A stretch of 32,291 bases of DNA from Schoenoplectus triqueter (GCA_964058805.1 CAXKVV010001233.1:1-32291); one strand, 5' to 3'; positions 1-10,762 are shown, counted from the stretch's first letter. Numbers and translations: made by a program. Notes: generated by a model from the sequence alone, not told the origin.

Positions 1-2329
1 TAGTATATATGGGAAAGAAATGGAGAGAAAGAGGAGATCAATGGACGCGATCACAAACGTTCGATCAACTAAAAATAAATATTATCCGTCTAATTGAGGG
101 ATAAAATGGGTATAATAAAAAATTACCATGACAAAAAATGAACCCTCCAATTCTTAGATGCTTTATATAATAGTATAGATTTTTTGTGAACTTTACAAAT
201 AAATCTATAAATTTATAAATATTTATGACATGGTCCAAAAATAATAACTTATTTTTTTAGGATATTACACAGACAATGCTGTAAATAATAAAATGCCTTG
301 GACAGACGGATGCGATATCGTCGAACAATTGATTGTTCTGTGACCGATTAATCAGATTCTTCTGGTAATTTGGCGTTTATAATTTAATATATGAAATATT
401 AAATTTTCAAATAAAAAATAAGTTATTTTGATGCTTTAATGTATTTTGTGTATTGATTTTATTTTTAGAAATGACAAATAGAAATTAAGTATCTGAATTT
501 ATACTTTTCCCAATTATTTTGGAGAAAATATTATAATTTTATAAATATTCAATTGCGTTAAATTCTAACTTATATGAAGTCTCTGATCATGAGAAAAAGG
601 AATTAGATAAAAAATATATGATTGAAATATATATGAAAAAAATAATCGATTACGATGCTAACGATTTATCTGCCAATTACTATTAATTGACCGAATAATT
701 GATGTTGATGGTAATTTTTGAACACCCAAATCATCCTGAAAAAGGTATGAAAAAGGTAAATGATGACAACTCCAAATAATAGGTGATAAGATACACCCGT
801 AAAATGTTTCAACAAAATAGCGACAAAAAAGGGACACCGAAGATCAGTGGGTCCACTATGCATTGAGCGTCACGCTCTCGATAGCTGATTTCAGCTGGTG
901 CATGGGGACTGGAGTGGAGAGTGAGCCCCGCAAGTCCCGTCCCTTTGATTTATTTATTGATTTATTTTTTTTTGTCAAAAGATTATTCATTCGTGAACCG
1001 AGGGGAGTGATCGCTAGAGACCTATAGACCATCCAGACAATATCTAGCGAAATGATGAATTATTTGAAAAGGATTATTTTAATAATTTAATAATGAATTT
1101 TTAATAGATTTTTAAAAAAAATGAAAAATAATAAAAATAATAATTTTAGATTATATGACACATCAGTAGGAGAGGGTCCTAAAAATATATAGCAATTAAC
1201 AAAAGTGGATGGTATCACTTAAGTTTTTTTATAATTGTGAAAAATATTTTTAAACAATTTGAATAACATTATAATACGAAATTAAATTTAGATGCATGTC
1301 ATGTCATCGAACATATAGATAACGATCTAACATTCAATTGTCATATGATTCTATTATTGTCTGTTAATTGTTAATGTATAACGAATCCTTAATTTCAACC
1401 TACTCATACAGACTCTATAACATACACCAAGTACCATCGTTTTGTGATATCGAGATGATATAAATCGAGTAAAATTAGGCGCTTTTAACAGCTAGCATAG
1501 AGCTCATTTATGCCTAATAAAAATAATAATAACCTCCAAATTTTGATTTACATTACTCGATAAATTCTTTGTATAAAAATTTCACAGGATAATTTTTTTT
1601 TATGTTTCGAGTATTTTTAGATATTGTCTTATATTTTAATGACGACTCTAAAATACTGCCAAATTAATGAATGTTTGTGGATAGAAAAAGCTCACATTTA
1701 AAAATTTGAACAATTATTTAACAACTCTAAAAAATAATTTTTTTGTATCCCACAATATGTATATTTTTTTAAAAGTTATGGAGTTTAGATCAGAATCTGA
1801 AGACAATTAAATTTATATTTTAGTCAAGACCATAAACAGGTTTGATCTGCTCTTAGAATCACCTACTTTTTTTTTACTCATACAAATTATATATTGAAAA
1901 ATAAATTTCAATATAATATATTCATAATGATGTTAAAATTGTGAAAATAAAAAATTATAGTACTGAACCTCACTTTAGTAGGAAATCTTCCTACAAAATA
2001 ATTAAAAACGGTGGTCTTAAATAGGAGCATGGCATGAAACTGCAACTGCATTATAATAAGATCCCAAATATTGTTTCCATGTGGGAAGTTCGTCAATAAC
2101 GTCCGTGAATCACATTATTAGTTTACCGGACATCGCGGCCGAACGTACCTAATTATAGTGTTATTAATATAATATAGATATGTACGATATGGTTTGAAGA
2201 TATTTTTTTCAATGAACATTATTTTCCGAATGTAAAATTTTTGCAATTGCTAATTTTATTGTCCTTCTCCCACATTTCCCGTTTTTTTTATTAATTAAAT
2301 GAAAAGAAAAGGGTACGAGTAGATTCAGT
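1..2329. other. AT-rich intergenic DNA, no gene seen
   Basis: Both strands are full of stops and poly-A/T runs. The only open frames are short and of low complexity, and none resembles a known protein. A decayed inverted-repeat element may lie at about 1533-1790 (listed separately). No tRNA and no LTR pair is visible. Confidence 0.6.
1533..1790. repeat. Decayed foldback element (tentative)
   Basis: The left part (CCTCCAAATTTTGATTTA, then AAATTCTTTGTATAAAAATT) resembles the inner arm of the foldback element at 10001-10377, which reads AAATTCTTTATATAAAAATC. Near 1746 TATCCCACAA matches the partner arm of that family, and GGAGTTTAGAT follows near 1780. The arms pair poorly, so this would be an old degenerate relative. 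Confidence 0.3.
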
Positions 2330-2620
2330 AGAAGGGGCAAGAAAAATCCAATTCGGTAGAGCCTCGGTGACAGAGGACTAGAGAGAGGACAAGAGGAGAG
2401 GGGTAAAGTCGTAAAGAGGCAATGCGGGAGTCCCAAAACGGCACGGTGAATGGGGAACATCACGTTGTCGTAAAGCGCAACCGTGATGGGCTACTGGGCC
2501 CAGTACATGCCGTCGTAGGCCCCGCCCACTTTCGGGAAACTCGGATCCTCTGTGCCGGATATCGATAGCCCCTTTCTGCGGCGAGTCTCTGGTATATATG
2601 GGAATTGGAAGTTTGGAACT
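2330..2620. promoter_or_regulatory. GC-richer, promoter-like island next to the plastid insertion
   Basis: This block is clearly GC-richer than its surroundings. It holds TGGGCTACTGGGCCCAGT (2487-2504), two TGGGC/GCCCA site II-type motifs of the kind found in promoters of plant housekeeping genes. On the minus strand a TATATACC box (about 2591-2598) lies upstream of these, and a CT-rich leader-like stretch (about 2360-2405) lies downstream. That arrangement would suit a minus-strand gene, but no recognisable coding sequence follows. The overlapping minus-strand frames (2209-2463 and 2378-2641) match nothing I know. It could be an orphan promoter, a decayed gene or chance. Confidence 0.25.
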
Positions 2621-2643
2621 AACGGCTACTTCATAGTTCACGT

Positions 2644-2703
2644 ATAATGTATTTCTTTTTTCTCTTAGCTTTTGTTTGGTAAGCTACTGTAAGTTTTCGA
2701 TCA
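2644..2703 (+). pseudogene. psbK: psbK 3' end, decayed plastid copy
   Basis: Codons from about 2662 read LLAFVW, stop, ATVSFR and then TCA. The known end of PsbK, a small photosystem II membrane subunit, is LAFVWQAAVSFR followed by a stop. The glutamine codon CAA has become TAA (2680-2682), an alanine GCT has become ACT, and the native TGA stop has become TCA (2701-2703). Only about the last 20 codons are present. The reading is out of register before about 2660, close to the insertion edge. Confidence 0.8.
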
Positions 2704-3008
2704 AATTTGAAATTCTTTAATAAATCAATTCGAAAAATAGATATTAAAAAATGAGTTATAATATAGTACCTTATATTATAATTTAGTTATTTCTAGAATC
2801 GAAAATAATACGCAGTTAATCATTGCAGCAATAAATTAGAATCTGCTTTTTTCTGTCTGTTCTGATCTTCCAATAAGTGCAAACATTTATATTTCTAAAA
2901 TAACTAATTCTTAAATACAAGAAAAATTTTGAAAAAAAAATCTTTCTCTTAAACTTAAACAAGAAAACAAGGTTTTTTTTCGTAAGAAAAGGTAATTTAT
3001 TCCCTTAA

Positions 3009-3105
3009 AAACTTACTCTCAAACTTTTTGTTTACACAGTAGTTATATTCTTTGTTTCCCTTTTTATCTAATGATCCAGGGCGTAATCCTGGGCGTGAGG
3101 AATAA
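3009..3105 (+). pseudogene. psbI: psbI, decayed plastid copy (start lost, 14-bp deletion)
   Basis: PsbI is a one-helix subunit of photosystem II, about 36 residues long. The codons from 3012 read LTLKLFVYTVVIFFVSLFI, and after a gap the tail NDPGRNPGREE and a TAA (3103-3105) follow. The start ATG is replaced by AAA (3009-3011). The copy is 97 bp instead of the usual 111 bp. The missing 14 bp lie after the isoleucine codon ATC and remove the FGFLS region, probably by slippage between two ATC triplets, and the frame is broken there. Identification is secure because both flanks match residue by residue. Confidence 0.92.
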
Positions 3106-3199
3106 AAGCAAAAGATTCTTAATTTTTTTATCATTAATTTTCTTATGATACAATAATATGAATTAAAATTAAGAATACTAAATCATAAAAGACAGAGAG

Positions 3200-3287
3200 C
3201 GGAAAGAGAGGGATTTGAACCCTGAGTACAAATAATTTGTACAACGGATTAGCAATCCGTCGCTTTAGTCCACTCAGCCATCTCCCC
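3200..3287 (-). tRNA. trnS-GCU: Plastid-type tRNA-Ser(GCU) in the NUPT
   Basis: The 88-nt class II tRNA on the minus strand starts GGGGAGATGGCTGAGTGG. Its anticodon arm is CGGATTGCTAATCCG (anticodon GCT), followed by a long variable arm and a T arm ending in CTCTCTTTCC with discriminator G. The acceptor stem is kept with a G-U pair at position 3. It sits about 95 bp after psbI on the opposite strand, as in plastid genomes. A plastid tRNA transplanted into the nucleus is probably not used. Confidence 0.93.
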
Positions 3288-4602
3288 AAATTTATTAAAA
3301 ATTAATGATTTTTTCTGCGCTGTGATGTGATATATGAAATAAAGATTTAGAAAAATCCTTATTTTTCTATTCTATTCTATTTCAATAGAAAGAGAAAGTA
3401 CAATTTTATTAGGAAATCTACTTTTCTATATTATGTTCTTGAATATATATTATTCAAATTCACATATACTAAAAAATGATTTTGAATTAATCACTTTTTT
3501 CCAATGAATTAATAAAAAATATAGAAAAGTATAAAACAAGATATAAAAGTATAAAAGATATAAAGAAACATATCGAAATATTTCAGATTTTCTTATCAAA
3601 ACATTATAAGAAAATTCGAAATGTTTTGATAATAACTTAAATTACTTCAAAAAAATTCCTTCAATCTACTTAAATTTTTTTAGTTAATTTTTTTTTACGG
3701 AATCTTATCTTAGCCTGATCTGGTTAAAACCTAATCAAGTTTTTCCTTCTCTAGTCTTAGTTGAAGGAATCCCTTATAGATCATAAGGATCTAATGTTTT
3801 TTTATATAAAAAAACAAATAAAAAAATGTTATATTAAAAAAATATTATTTATTGAAACAACAACAAGATAAATTATCATCTTCATCTTCATATTTCTGTT
3901 TTATTCTCATATCTAGAAGTATGATTATTTTTATATAGGATTCTTTTTTGGATTTTATATCTTTTTTTCAAATCAAGAATGATTCTTGATTAGTTAGTCA
4001 GGAATCAAAACATTTAGTAACATAATAACATTTCATATATAAAAAACTAGTTTTCATATTTTTAAAAACTATTTATTTTCTTGAATTAGAATTCATTTAT
4101 TTATTACATAGATTTTCTTACTTTAACTTTATTTACGAGAATTTCTTTTAATTGAGATGAATTACTATATTATCAGATAAAATTTATCTATTTGCTAAAT
4201 TAAGATCTATAATATGTTAGCAACATTAAAAAAACATATAAAATAAGAAACATATTATTTGTCATTTTTATAGTTGACCTTTCAAATATCCTTTATACAT
4301 ATGGAATCAAAATCTTTAGTTTATTTATTTAATAATGATGATGACTTCTTTTCAAACAAGAAAAAAAAACTAACAAAAAATCTAACTAGAGATTTTGAAC
4401 TTATTATATTAGAAACTTATGTTTTTAATTGAATAATTTTTATGAAAAAAAAAGAAAATGAAACTTTATTTATTTTTATTTATTCTCTACGCGGATATGA
4501 AATACATGGCAAAATCAAAATTCTCAGAATTCGGATGCTATCTTTATCCTATATCATATTTATTCGATAAATGATGTATTTATATACTATAATAAATGTA
4601 TA
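3288..4602. other. Plastid trnS-trnG spacer (NUPT)
   Basis: About 1.3 kb of very AT-rich DNA lies between the two plastid tRNA genes. No protein gene is seen, and none is expected here in plastomes with the ancestral order. It is on the long side for this spacer and contains many homopolymer runs. Confidence 0.75.
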
Positions 4603-5391
4603 GCGGATATAGTTTAGTGGTAAAAGTGTGATTTTTTCTATGTAAAATCTAACTTAAAAGTTAAGGGTTCCTTCAGTTTTTTTCTTGAACCAAAAAATTT
4701 TCTTTCTGTTTATAAAAAAAAAAGCTTTTATCCTTATCCTCTCAATAGGATTTTGTATTTGAAGAAATATATACATTATCACGATTTTTTTATTCAAAAA
4801 AAGCTATTTGAAATTGGATTTTCATAATCTCTATAAAGTCGTGAAGCATAATTTTGAATTGGATTGAAATGTATCCAGTTTCTATATAAAATATAAGTAA
4901 AGGATCTATGGATAAAGATGCAAAAGTTGATTTCCAATCGTAACAAGATCTTCGATTTTTTTATTCTTCAAAAATATGTTTTTGAAGCAAAATAGTTTAA
5001 AAATGATGGTTCTAATTTTCTAGAACCATGAAAATATTCTATATTCAGCTCAGTAGAAACGAAATCTTTTTCCTGAAGATCATACAAATAACAATAGAAA
5101 ACGAAGTAACTAAACTAGAGAGATTTTATATAATTGATCTCTCTTCTTCTGAAGGATCATCTAAAAAGCAGATAATTTTAGATACATTCAGACAGAAAAG
5201 TTGACATAGATGTTCTGAATCTGATATATTCTTGATAAAAATACATTAATCAATCTTCCATAAAGGTGCCGAATGAAACAAAAATCTCATGTTCGGTTTT
5301 GAATTAGAGACGTTCAAAATGATCAAGCAACGTCGACTATAACCCCTAGCCTTCCAAGCTAACGATGCGAGTTCGATTCCCGCTACCCGCT
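4603..5391 (+). tRNA. trnG-UCC: Plastid tRNA-Gly(UCC) with group II intron, NUPT copy
   Basis: Exon 1 is 4603-4625 (23 nt, GCGGATATAGTTTAGTGGTA...). Exon 2 is 5344-5391 (48 nt), with anticodon loop CTTCCAA (anticodon TCC) and the end CGCTACCCGCT. The 718-bp intron begins GTGTG. It has a recognisable group II domain V at about 5264-5301 (hairpin with GCCGAATG... and ...ATGTTCGG) and ends GTCGACTATAAC, the usual 3' end of the plastid trnG intron. Differences from the usual plastid sequence include G-to-A in the acceptor stem (GCGGATA for GCGGGTA) and GCGAG for GCGGG in the T stem. Both weaken stems, which fits a non-functional copy. Confidence 0.92.
5264..5301 (+). ncRNA. Group II intron domain V of trnG
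   Basis: The hairpin arms GGTGCCGAATGAAAC and TCATGTTCGGTTT, followed by GAATTAGAGACGT (start of domain VI), are the 3' core of the plastid trnG intron. The usual AGGAGCCGAATG is AGGTGCCGAATG here, one change in the catalytic hairpin. Confidence 0.75.
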
Positions 5392-5510
5392 TTTTATTTC
5401 TTACATATGTATCCTAAGTTTTTATATACATCTTTTTTTTCTCTCAACGAAATTTTAAAAAATATAATTTTTTTTTATTGATCTAAACAAAATCAAGTTT
5501 GGTATGAAAA

Positions 5511-5582
5511 GCGTCCATTGTCTAACGGATTGGACAGAGGTCTTCTAAACCTTTGGTATAGGTTCAAATCCTATTGGACGCA
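5511..5582 (+). tRNA. trnR-UCU: Plastid-type tRNA-Arg(UCU) in the NUPT
   Basis: A 72-nt cloverleaf. The acceptor arms are GCGTCCA and TGGACGC plus discriminator A, the anticodon loop is CTTCTAA (anticodon TCT), and the T arm is TAGGTTCAAATCCTA. Position and orientation after trnG match plastid genomes lacking the grass inversion. The D arm reads TCTAACGGATTGGACA, where TCTAATGGATAGGACA is usual, so small changes have accumulated. Confidence 0.92.
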
Positions 5583-5848
5583 ATTTGTTTCATCTTCTTT
5601 AACACAAAATTTAGTTTTTTCACGGAATAGATCATAAATAAGGTATGTTAAGAATAATTACTTTGAAAAACCATTCCTGACATATCTATATCAAATAACT
5701 TACTTACACTCATATGGATTAAACGAATCCATAATCCAACAATAATTCTCAAAATTCTATCATTTTTATAACTGCTAATATTTTTAAAACATAATCAATT
5801 AAACAGTCAAATTTTTTGTATGTAAATAATAACATTGAGCTAGAATAA

Positions 5849-6337
5849 CAGAAAAAAATATTTTTCAATATATATATAGTTAGACTATAATGCTATGCGT
5901 AGTTAATGATTAAATTTACCATGGACTAAAAAAATATAGATAAATCATCTCTAAATCTTGATTTATGGATTGCAATAAATTATTTATATCAAAATATAAT
6001 GGGATATAATTTTTTTTCTATTTTTCGAATTTGCTAACTATTAATTTTAGATTTTTTTAAGATGATTCAATAATAATAATAAAATAATATAATACTTTCT
6101 AGGTCATTTGTAAAAATCTAAAATATTACTTAGAAAATTTGAAAAATAACAAAAATTTATATTCCATCATATTTTGATATAAAGAATTTATTGAGACCCA
6201 TAAATTAAGATTTAAAAATAATTTAATTATATTTTTGAATCCGTAATAAATTTAATCATTAACTACGCGTACGCGTAGTATCATAATCGAACTTATATAT
6301 ATATATATATATATATATTGAAAATTATTTTCTTCTG
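5849..6337. mobile_element. Foldback MITE at a TA tract
   Basis: The left end (CAG, then a poly-A and a poly-T run, CAATATATATATAG, GCGTAGTTAATGATTAAATTTA) pairs with the right end (TAAATTTAATCATTAACTACGCG, then a TA tract, ATTGAAAATTATTTTCTTCTG). Inner segments also pair: ATCTTGATTTATGG near 5958 with CCCATAAATTAAGAT near 6198. The whole element is a ~490-bp hairpin without coding sequence. Its tip (GACTATAATGCTATGCG) resembles the tips of the elements at 10389, 10802 and 30203. Confidence 0.75.
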
Positions 6338-7042
6338 CTTTTCACATCAGTGTCTTAATTATTAGTGTCGAATAAAAAAATCAATACAATATTCATAAAA
6401 ACCGACACTAAAGTACTTTCTTTACGAGTGGAAAGGTTTATAAGTAGAGATGATAGTCCAATGAAGCCAATAGAATTGAAATTCAAATTAAACTCGCATC
6501 AATTCATAACTACGTACATTGATTATAAGATATCACTCTAGAAATTATCTCACAAGGAGATGGAAAAGGAAGAGAAGGACTGAGGGGGAGCCTAGTCAGC
6601 CTACCCTCCGATCGGGGTTAATTATCGGACGGGGGTCTATTTGAATTTCGTTCTTTTCTCATCTCGTCTCCCCTCCTCTCTTGTCATCTCTCCTCTAAAA
6701 ATCAAATTTCTCGAGCAAATAACACGGAACATGACAAACCGGTCACCTCTCTGCTTCCCTTTCGTCCACTTCTCTACCTCGTTCTCTCATTCTGGAGCAC
6801 GTTAAAATCAAATCATTTGAGATCAAGCCGATTTCATAATATAAAGTTTTTTCACGTGATGTTTGAGTCATATCATTCTGATTTCTTAAAAAAACCATGA
6901 ATGCATCATTATATAGTGTTCTACTGAAGTCTGAAACTAGTTACGCTTATTTATTTATTTTTGGGTTGGGGTGTTGGGATGCTGTAAGACATCAGGAATT
7001 AAGTCAGGAAGTAAATTGAGTAAAATAGACAAATACTTAAAT
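6338..7042. other. Intergenic DNA, no gene seen
   Basis: A CT-rich stretch lies at about 6650-6800, with a GGGGGAGCC...GGACGGGGG patch before it. No open frame above 60 codons and no repeat could be confirmed. Confidence 0.5.
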
Positions 7043-7050
7043 GGAGTAAC

Positions 7051-7450
7051 TAGGGTGTAAATGGGTTAGGTCGGATTAGGTTATATATATATTTTTTGTC
7101 TGATTCAAATCTGATCTGTTTAAGTTCGGATCAAAAAAATTTAACTCATATCCGACCCGATCCGTGTAAAATAATTAAATATTTATTAATTTTTTTATAT
7201 TGTTAAGCAATTAAATATTAATTAATTTATAATTAATTTTAATTAGTATATATTTAAGCTTTAACTAGTATGTGACCACAAAAGTACTTCAAAAAATTTA
7301 ATTAATTAGAACATATTGGGAATCCGACCCGATCCGATTCAACTCAAAAATATTAAACTCATATCTGATACATTCATCTTCCGTTCATATCGGATTCGGA
7401 TCAAACCGGATTAACATGTCAGATCGGTCAATATATAATTGTCACTCCTA
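7051..7450. mobile_element. Non-autonomous hAT-like MITE with 8-bp target duplication
   Basis: The 400-bp element starts TAGGGTGTAAATGGG and ends ATTGTCACTCCTA, which are imperfect terminal inverted repeats. It is flanked by a perfect direct repeat GGAGTAAC (7043-7050 and 7451-7458). Eight-base target duplications and TAGGGGTGT-type ends are typical of hAT-superfamily MITEs. The interior has repeated GATCCGA/TCGGAT motifs in inverted arrangement (about 7090-7165 against 7320-7410). No transposase is encoded. Confidence 0.85.
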
Positions 7451-7458
7451 GGAGTAAC

Positions 7459-9504
7459 CCACTATTGCTTTCCTGGTTTAGGAAGAAAACAAAACAAACA
7501 AAAAAAAAGGGAAAATGACTCTGTGAACGAATTGATATATCATAAATTTGTAACTAATGCAATGAGTTGTTACTTGTTAGAGCATCTAATAACGTCTGAA
7601 AAATTAGCAGGCAGACGAGCAAAATAAGTAAATAACTCATCACTGGCTATAAAACTGAAAGCATTAATTAAAAGCTGATATGTAGCTGCTATTAATTAGC
7701 TAATGCCTCTAAAATTGTTCAAACTTGAGAATTCACTAACAAGGTAAATTCTTCTACAATTTTTTTTCTGAAGATACGATGTAGGATTTTTTTTTAATGT
7801 GGATACCAACTAATAAAGTAATTTACATGAGTCGTCAATGAAGCGGAAGCAATGTCAGCTTGAGAATTCTCTGTAACTCTTTCTTATTTTTCATCAAAAC
7901 AGATATCACGTTAGGAAATGCACTTGCAACTAAAGATAAAATACACTAATATGAGCGATATTCTTTACTAAGAAAATCTATTTCAGCACTTAATAATAGT
8001 GCATTGTCACCCCTTTAATAATTTGTTGTATATATCCTTCCCTGTTTCGTTTTTTTGTCCAAATTCAATGGATAAAAAAGTGCTGTAAAGTACCCTAAAA
8101 AACATTTTGTGTTCTTCAAAATTCTTTATGCAGAATAACATCATGACACACAATAATACGAGAAAATATGCTAATTTATGAAATTTTTAATTTTAAGTTA
8201 ACATGTGATCTGGAAAAGGGTGGTTGCGAGTTGCAAGCCTGTTCTAGTGTACATCCATCTAATAGCTGTAAAAATATCATTTAAAATAAAATTAAAAATT
8301 GTTCACATACTCTCTATTATTATTTAAGTAGGGTAAAATTATGAAAGGACTATCTTTAGTATACATCAAGTTTTAATATACATATATCTTACAAAATATT
8401 ACTCAATTATCTAGATATGACATATGACAAATTTGAACCAATTGGATAAATATTAATTTTACTATCAATCAGACAATTTTAAGTTTTTAAAAGTGAGCTT
8501 TATTGACTGAAATTTGGTACATGTTTTTATCAAAATAATTAGAAACGCATCTGCAATTATAAATTTTTAATTTGAACAATATTTTTGGATACATAAGTAG
8601 CTGGATATACCATAAAATAGAACCTAATTAAATGTTCGTTACATTAATCTATAACTAAAATTTCGATGCATGTTAGATCATACTATATATAAAAGAAAAA
8701 ACTGACTAATAATTTAAACTCTTAGACTTGGTCCATATTCAACATCCAGGTCTTAATCGCCGCCGCCAATTTAAATGGCACAGATTATTCTATAGAGTAA
8801 TAATCTAATTATTAATAACAATAATGAAAAAAAATAAAATTTTAATAGTAGGAATTGCAGCACGTTACTGCCAACGACGCTTTAAAAATGTGTCACTGAC
8901 AATGACGTTTTTTATTATTTTTCAATTAGCTCTTTACAAAAAAAAAGAACCACACTAGTTGGGAGTGGCTCACTTCCGCTGACGCCAAACCTAGCAATGC
9001 AAAAAACTTAGTTTTATATTATGTAATCGGTGAATGAGAGGGGAAAAAAAGAAAACGTCACTGAAACTGATGTAATATATCTTATGCATCAGTCACAGCG
9101 GTATACTGTCATTCTTAGTGCTAAAATTTAATATTTTTCGTTATTAGTATTAGTAATAAGATTAATCAATTATTTTATTTAAAAATCCGTGATTAAATGG
9201 CTGCAGATACGTATACTGATTGTGGTCCTTGTGCTGTGCCCATTGCTAACCAGCTCAAAGCCAGGTCGGTAATGGTGCGTTGGTCTTGATTCTGACTAAC
9301 TTATAATTCAGTCTCTTTTTGACATGCATGGTGCATGTCTCACTCATTTTTTTGCCCAAGATTGGACATGTGTATTGCTTTTATTGTGCACTGGCTTTGA
9401 AGCAACCAATATGGATGCGTGTCCCTATATAGCTGCCAGAGAATTACCTAGTTATTTATTTTCTCTTCATCACCTAAATTCAGAGCTCCAGACATCTAAC
9501 TTAC

Positions 9505-9508
<4 letters not shown>
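7459..9508. other. Intergenic DNA, no gene seen
   Basis: AT-rich throughout, with one short plus-strand open frame (7439-7627) that starts inside the MITE edge and is low in complexity. GCCGCCGCC occurs near 8760. No tRNA, LTR or coding exon could be recognised on either strand. Confidence 0.5.

Positions 9509-9540
<32 letters not shown>
9509..9540. repeat. (TA)n microsatellite
   Basis: Uninterrupted AT dinucleotides immediately left of the first element of the foldback array. Confidence 0.95.
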
Positions 9541-9548
<8 letters not shown>

Positions 9549-9975
9549 TTTGTCTATTGTATTTTCAGTAGTACTTCAATTGAAACACTATCAGTCCAAA
9601 TTTGTCCAAACTTTATTTTTTCATGTTTGAAATTTTAATTTAAATAGTTCAATAAAATCTTTACATCATAATCTTATAGAATACTATTTTTTATCGTGCT
9701 TGGAATTAATTTACTATACTTAATGATTTTTGAAAGATAACCCTAAAATAATAGAAAAATAATAAAATTTATACGTTAAAAATGCTTACTTTTTAAAAAT
9801 CATTAAGTATAGTAAATTAACTCCAAACACGATAAAAATTAGTATTATATAAGATTATGATATAAATATTTTTTTGAGTTACTTAAATTAAAATTTTGAG
9901 TATGAAAAATTAAAATTTGAACTGATAGCCTTTCGGTCGAAGTGCTACTGGAAGCACAATAGACAAACTCTCTCT
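9541..9975. mobile_element. Foldback element A of a four-element array
   Basis: The end AGAGAGAGTTTGTCTATTGT (9541-9560) pairs with ACAATAGACAAACTCTCTCT (9956-9975). The arms continue inward: GTAGTACTTC with GAAGTGCTAC, CTATCAGT with ACTGATAG, and ATTAATTTACTATACTTAAT near 9706 with ATTAAGTATAGTAAATTAA near 9802. The element is a ~435-bp near-palindrome with its centre near 9760 and TA tracts on both sides. No coding capacity. Confidence 0.85.
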
Positions 9976-10000
9976 ATATATATATATAGAGAGAGAGAGA

Positions 10001-10377
10001 AAAGATACCGTGAGCTTAACTCCAAAAGTATATTAAATCATCTCTAAATTTTAGTTTATCATTCTCATTAAATTCTTTATATAAAAATCTTGTGGGATGC
10101 AAAAATTTGGAGTGCTTTGAGTTTTTTAAGTCATGATTTTTAATTTTTGAAAATCAACTCTAAAAATAATAAAAAAATATTAAATTTTTGAACATCATTT
10201 TGAAAAATTAAAAAGGATGATTTAAAAATCTCAAAATGCTCCAAATTTTTGCATCCCACAAGATTTTCATACAAAAAATTTATTGAGCATGCTAAATTAA
10301 AATTTGGAGATGATTTGATATAATTTTGGAGTTAAGCTCACGGAAGGCCTCCGTGAGCTTAAGCTCACGGTATCTTT
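10001..10377. mobile_element. Foldback element B of the array
   Basis: The terminal AAAGATACCGTGAGCTTA (10001-10018) pairs exactly with TAAGCTCACGGTATCTTT (10360-10377). Inner arms also pair, for example CTTGTGGGATGCAAAAATTT near 10090 with AAATTTTTGCATCCCACAAG near 10243. The right end carries an extra perfect palindrome, CCGTGAGCTTAAGCTCACGG (10351-10370). Its core sequence recurs in the elements at 20099 and 20508. Confidence 0.85.
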
Positions 10378-10388
10378 ACTATATATAT

Positions 10389-10760
10389 AGTGATGCTATG
10401 GTGCTTCGCGTCCGTATCTCGAATTTAAAAGTTCAAATGGCCGATCCAAATTGTTGAACATCATCTTCATATTGAAATATCCTTGGAGATCAAATTTTAT
10501 ATTTGTTTGAATTTTTTTGCTATTTTTTAAATGGGTACAAAGTTTGTTGATCTAAAGATTTCTGCACCATCCAAAACTAGCAACTTTGTACACATCTAAA
10601 AAATATTAAAAAAACAAAAAAAATATTAAAATTTGATCTCCAAGGATATTTCAATATGAAGATGATGTTCAACGTTTGGATCGGCCATTTGAACTTTTAA
10701 ATTCGAGATACGGACGCGAAGCACAAAAGATTTTGTGCTTCTCGAAGCACCATAGCATCA

Positions 10761-10762
<2 letters not shown>
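10389..10762. mobile_element. Foldback element C of the array
   Basis: AGTGATGCTATGGTGCTTCG (10389-10408) pairs exactly with CGAAGCACCATAGCATCACT (10743-10762). The next ~100 bp pair almost perfectly (TCCGTATCTCGAATTTAAAA; ATCATCTTCATATTGAAATA; TCCTTGGAGATCAAATTT). The right arm has a subterminal hairpin, GAAGCACAAAA and TTTTGTGCTTC, that the left arm lacks. The element at 30203-30603 belongs to the same family. Confidence 0.88.

Larger units (their letters stand above)
2644..5700 (+). other. Nuclear plastid DNA insertion (NUPT): psbK-psbI-trnS-trnG-trnR
   Basis: Five plastid genes occur in their native order and orientation: psbK tail, psbI, trnS-GCU (opposite strand), trnG-UCC with its group II intron, and trnR-UCU. 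The AT-rich spacers between them have the look and approximate length of plastid spacers. The left edge falls inside the last codons of psbK, between about 2641 and 2650. The right edge lies somewhere between 5583 and the foldback element at 5849, since no atpA coding sequence is visible. psbK carries a stop and has lost its own stop codon, and psbI has lost its start and 14 bases. Several visible changes are C-to-T or G-to-A, as expected of methylated, non-selected nuclear DNA. A genuine plastid genome would have intact genes and would not have nuclear genes and MITEs alongside. Confidence 0.9.

Noticed and set aside
3200..5582. Functional nuclear tRNA genes
   Set aside because: They are plastid tRNAs in plastid order with psbK/psbI remnants and a group II intron in trnG. 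The nucleus does not splice such introns, so they are passengers.
2644..5848. Mitochondrial origin of the organelle-like segment
   Set aside because: The gene content and order are plastid. A plastid piece routed through the mitochondrion is possible, but nothing mitochondrial flanks it.
10389..10762. microRNA gene
   Set aside because: The long hairpin could give small RNAs, but it has transposon-like tips, a TA-tract target and a second copy at 30203, so it is better explained as a MITE.
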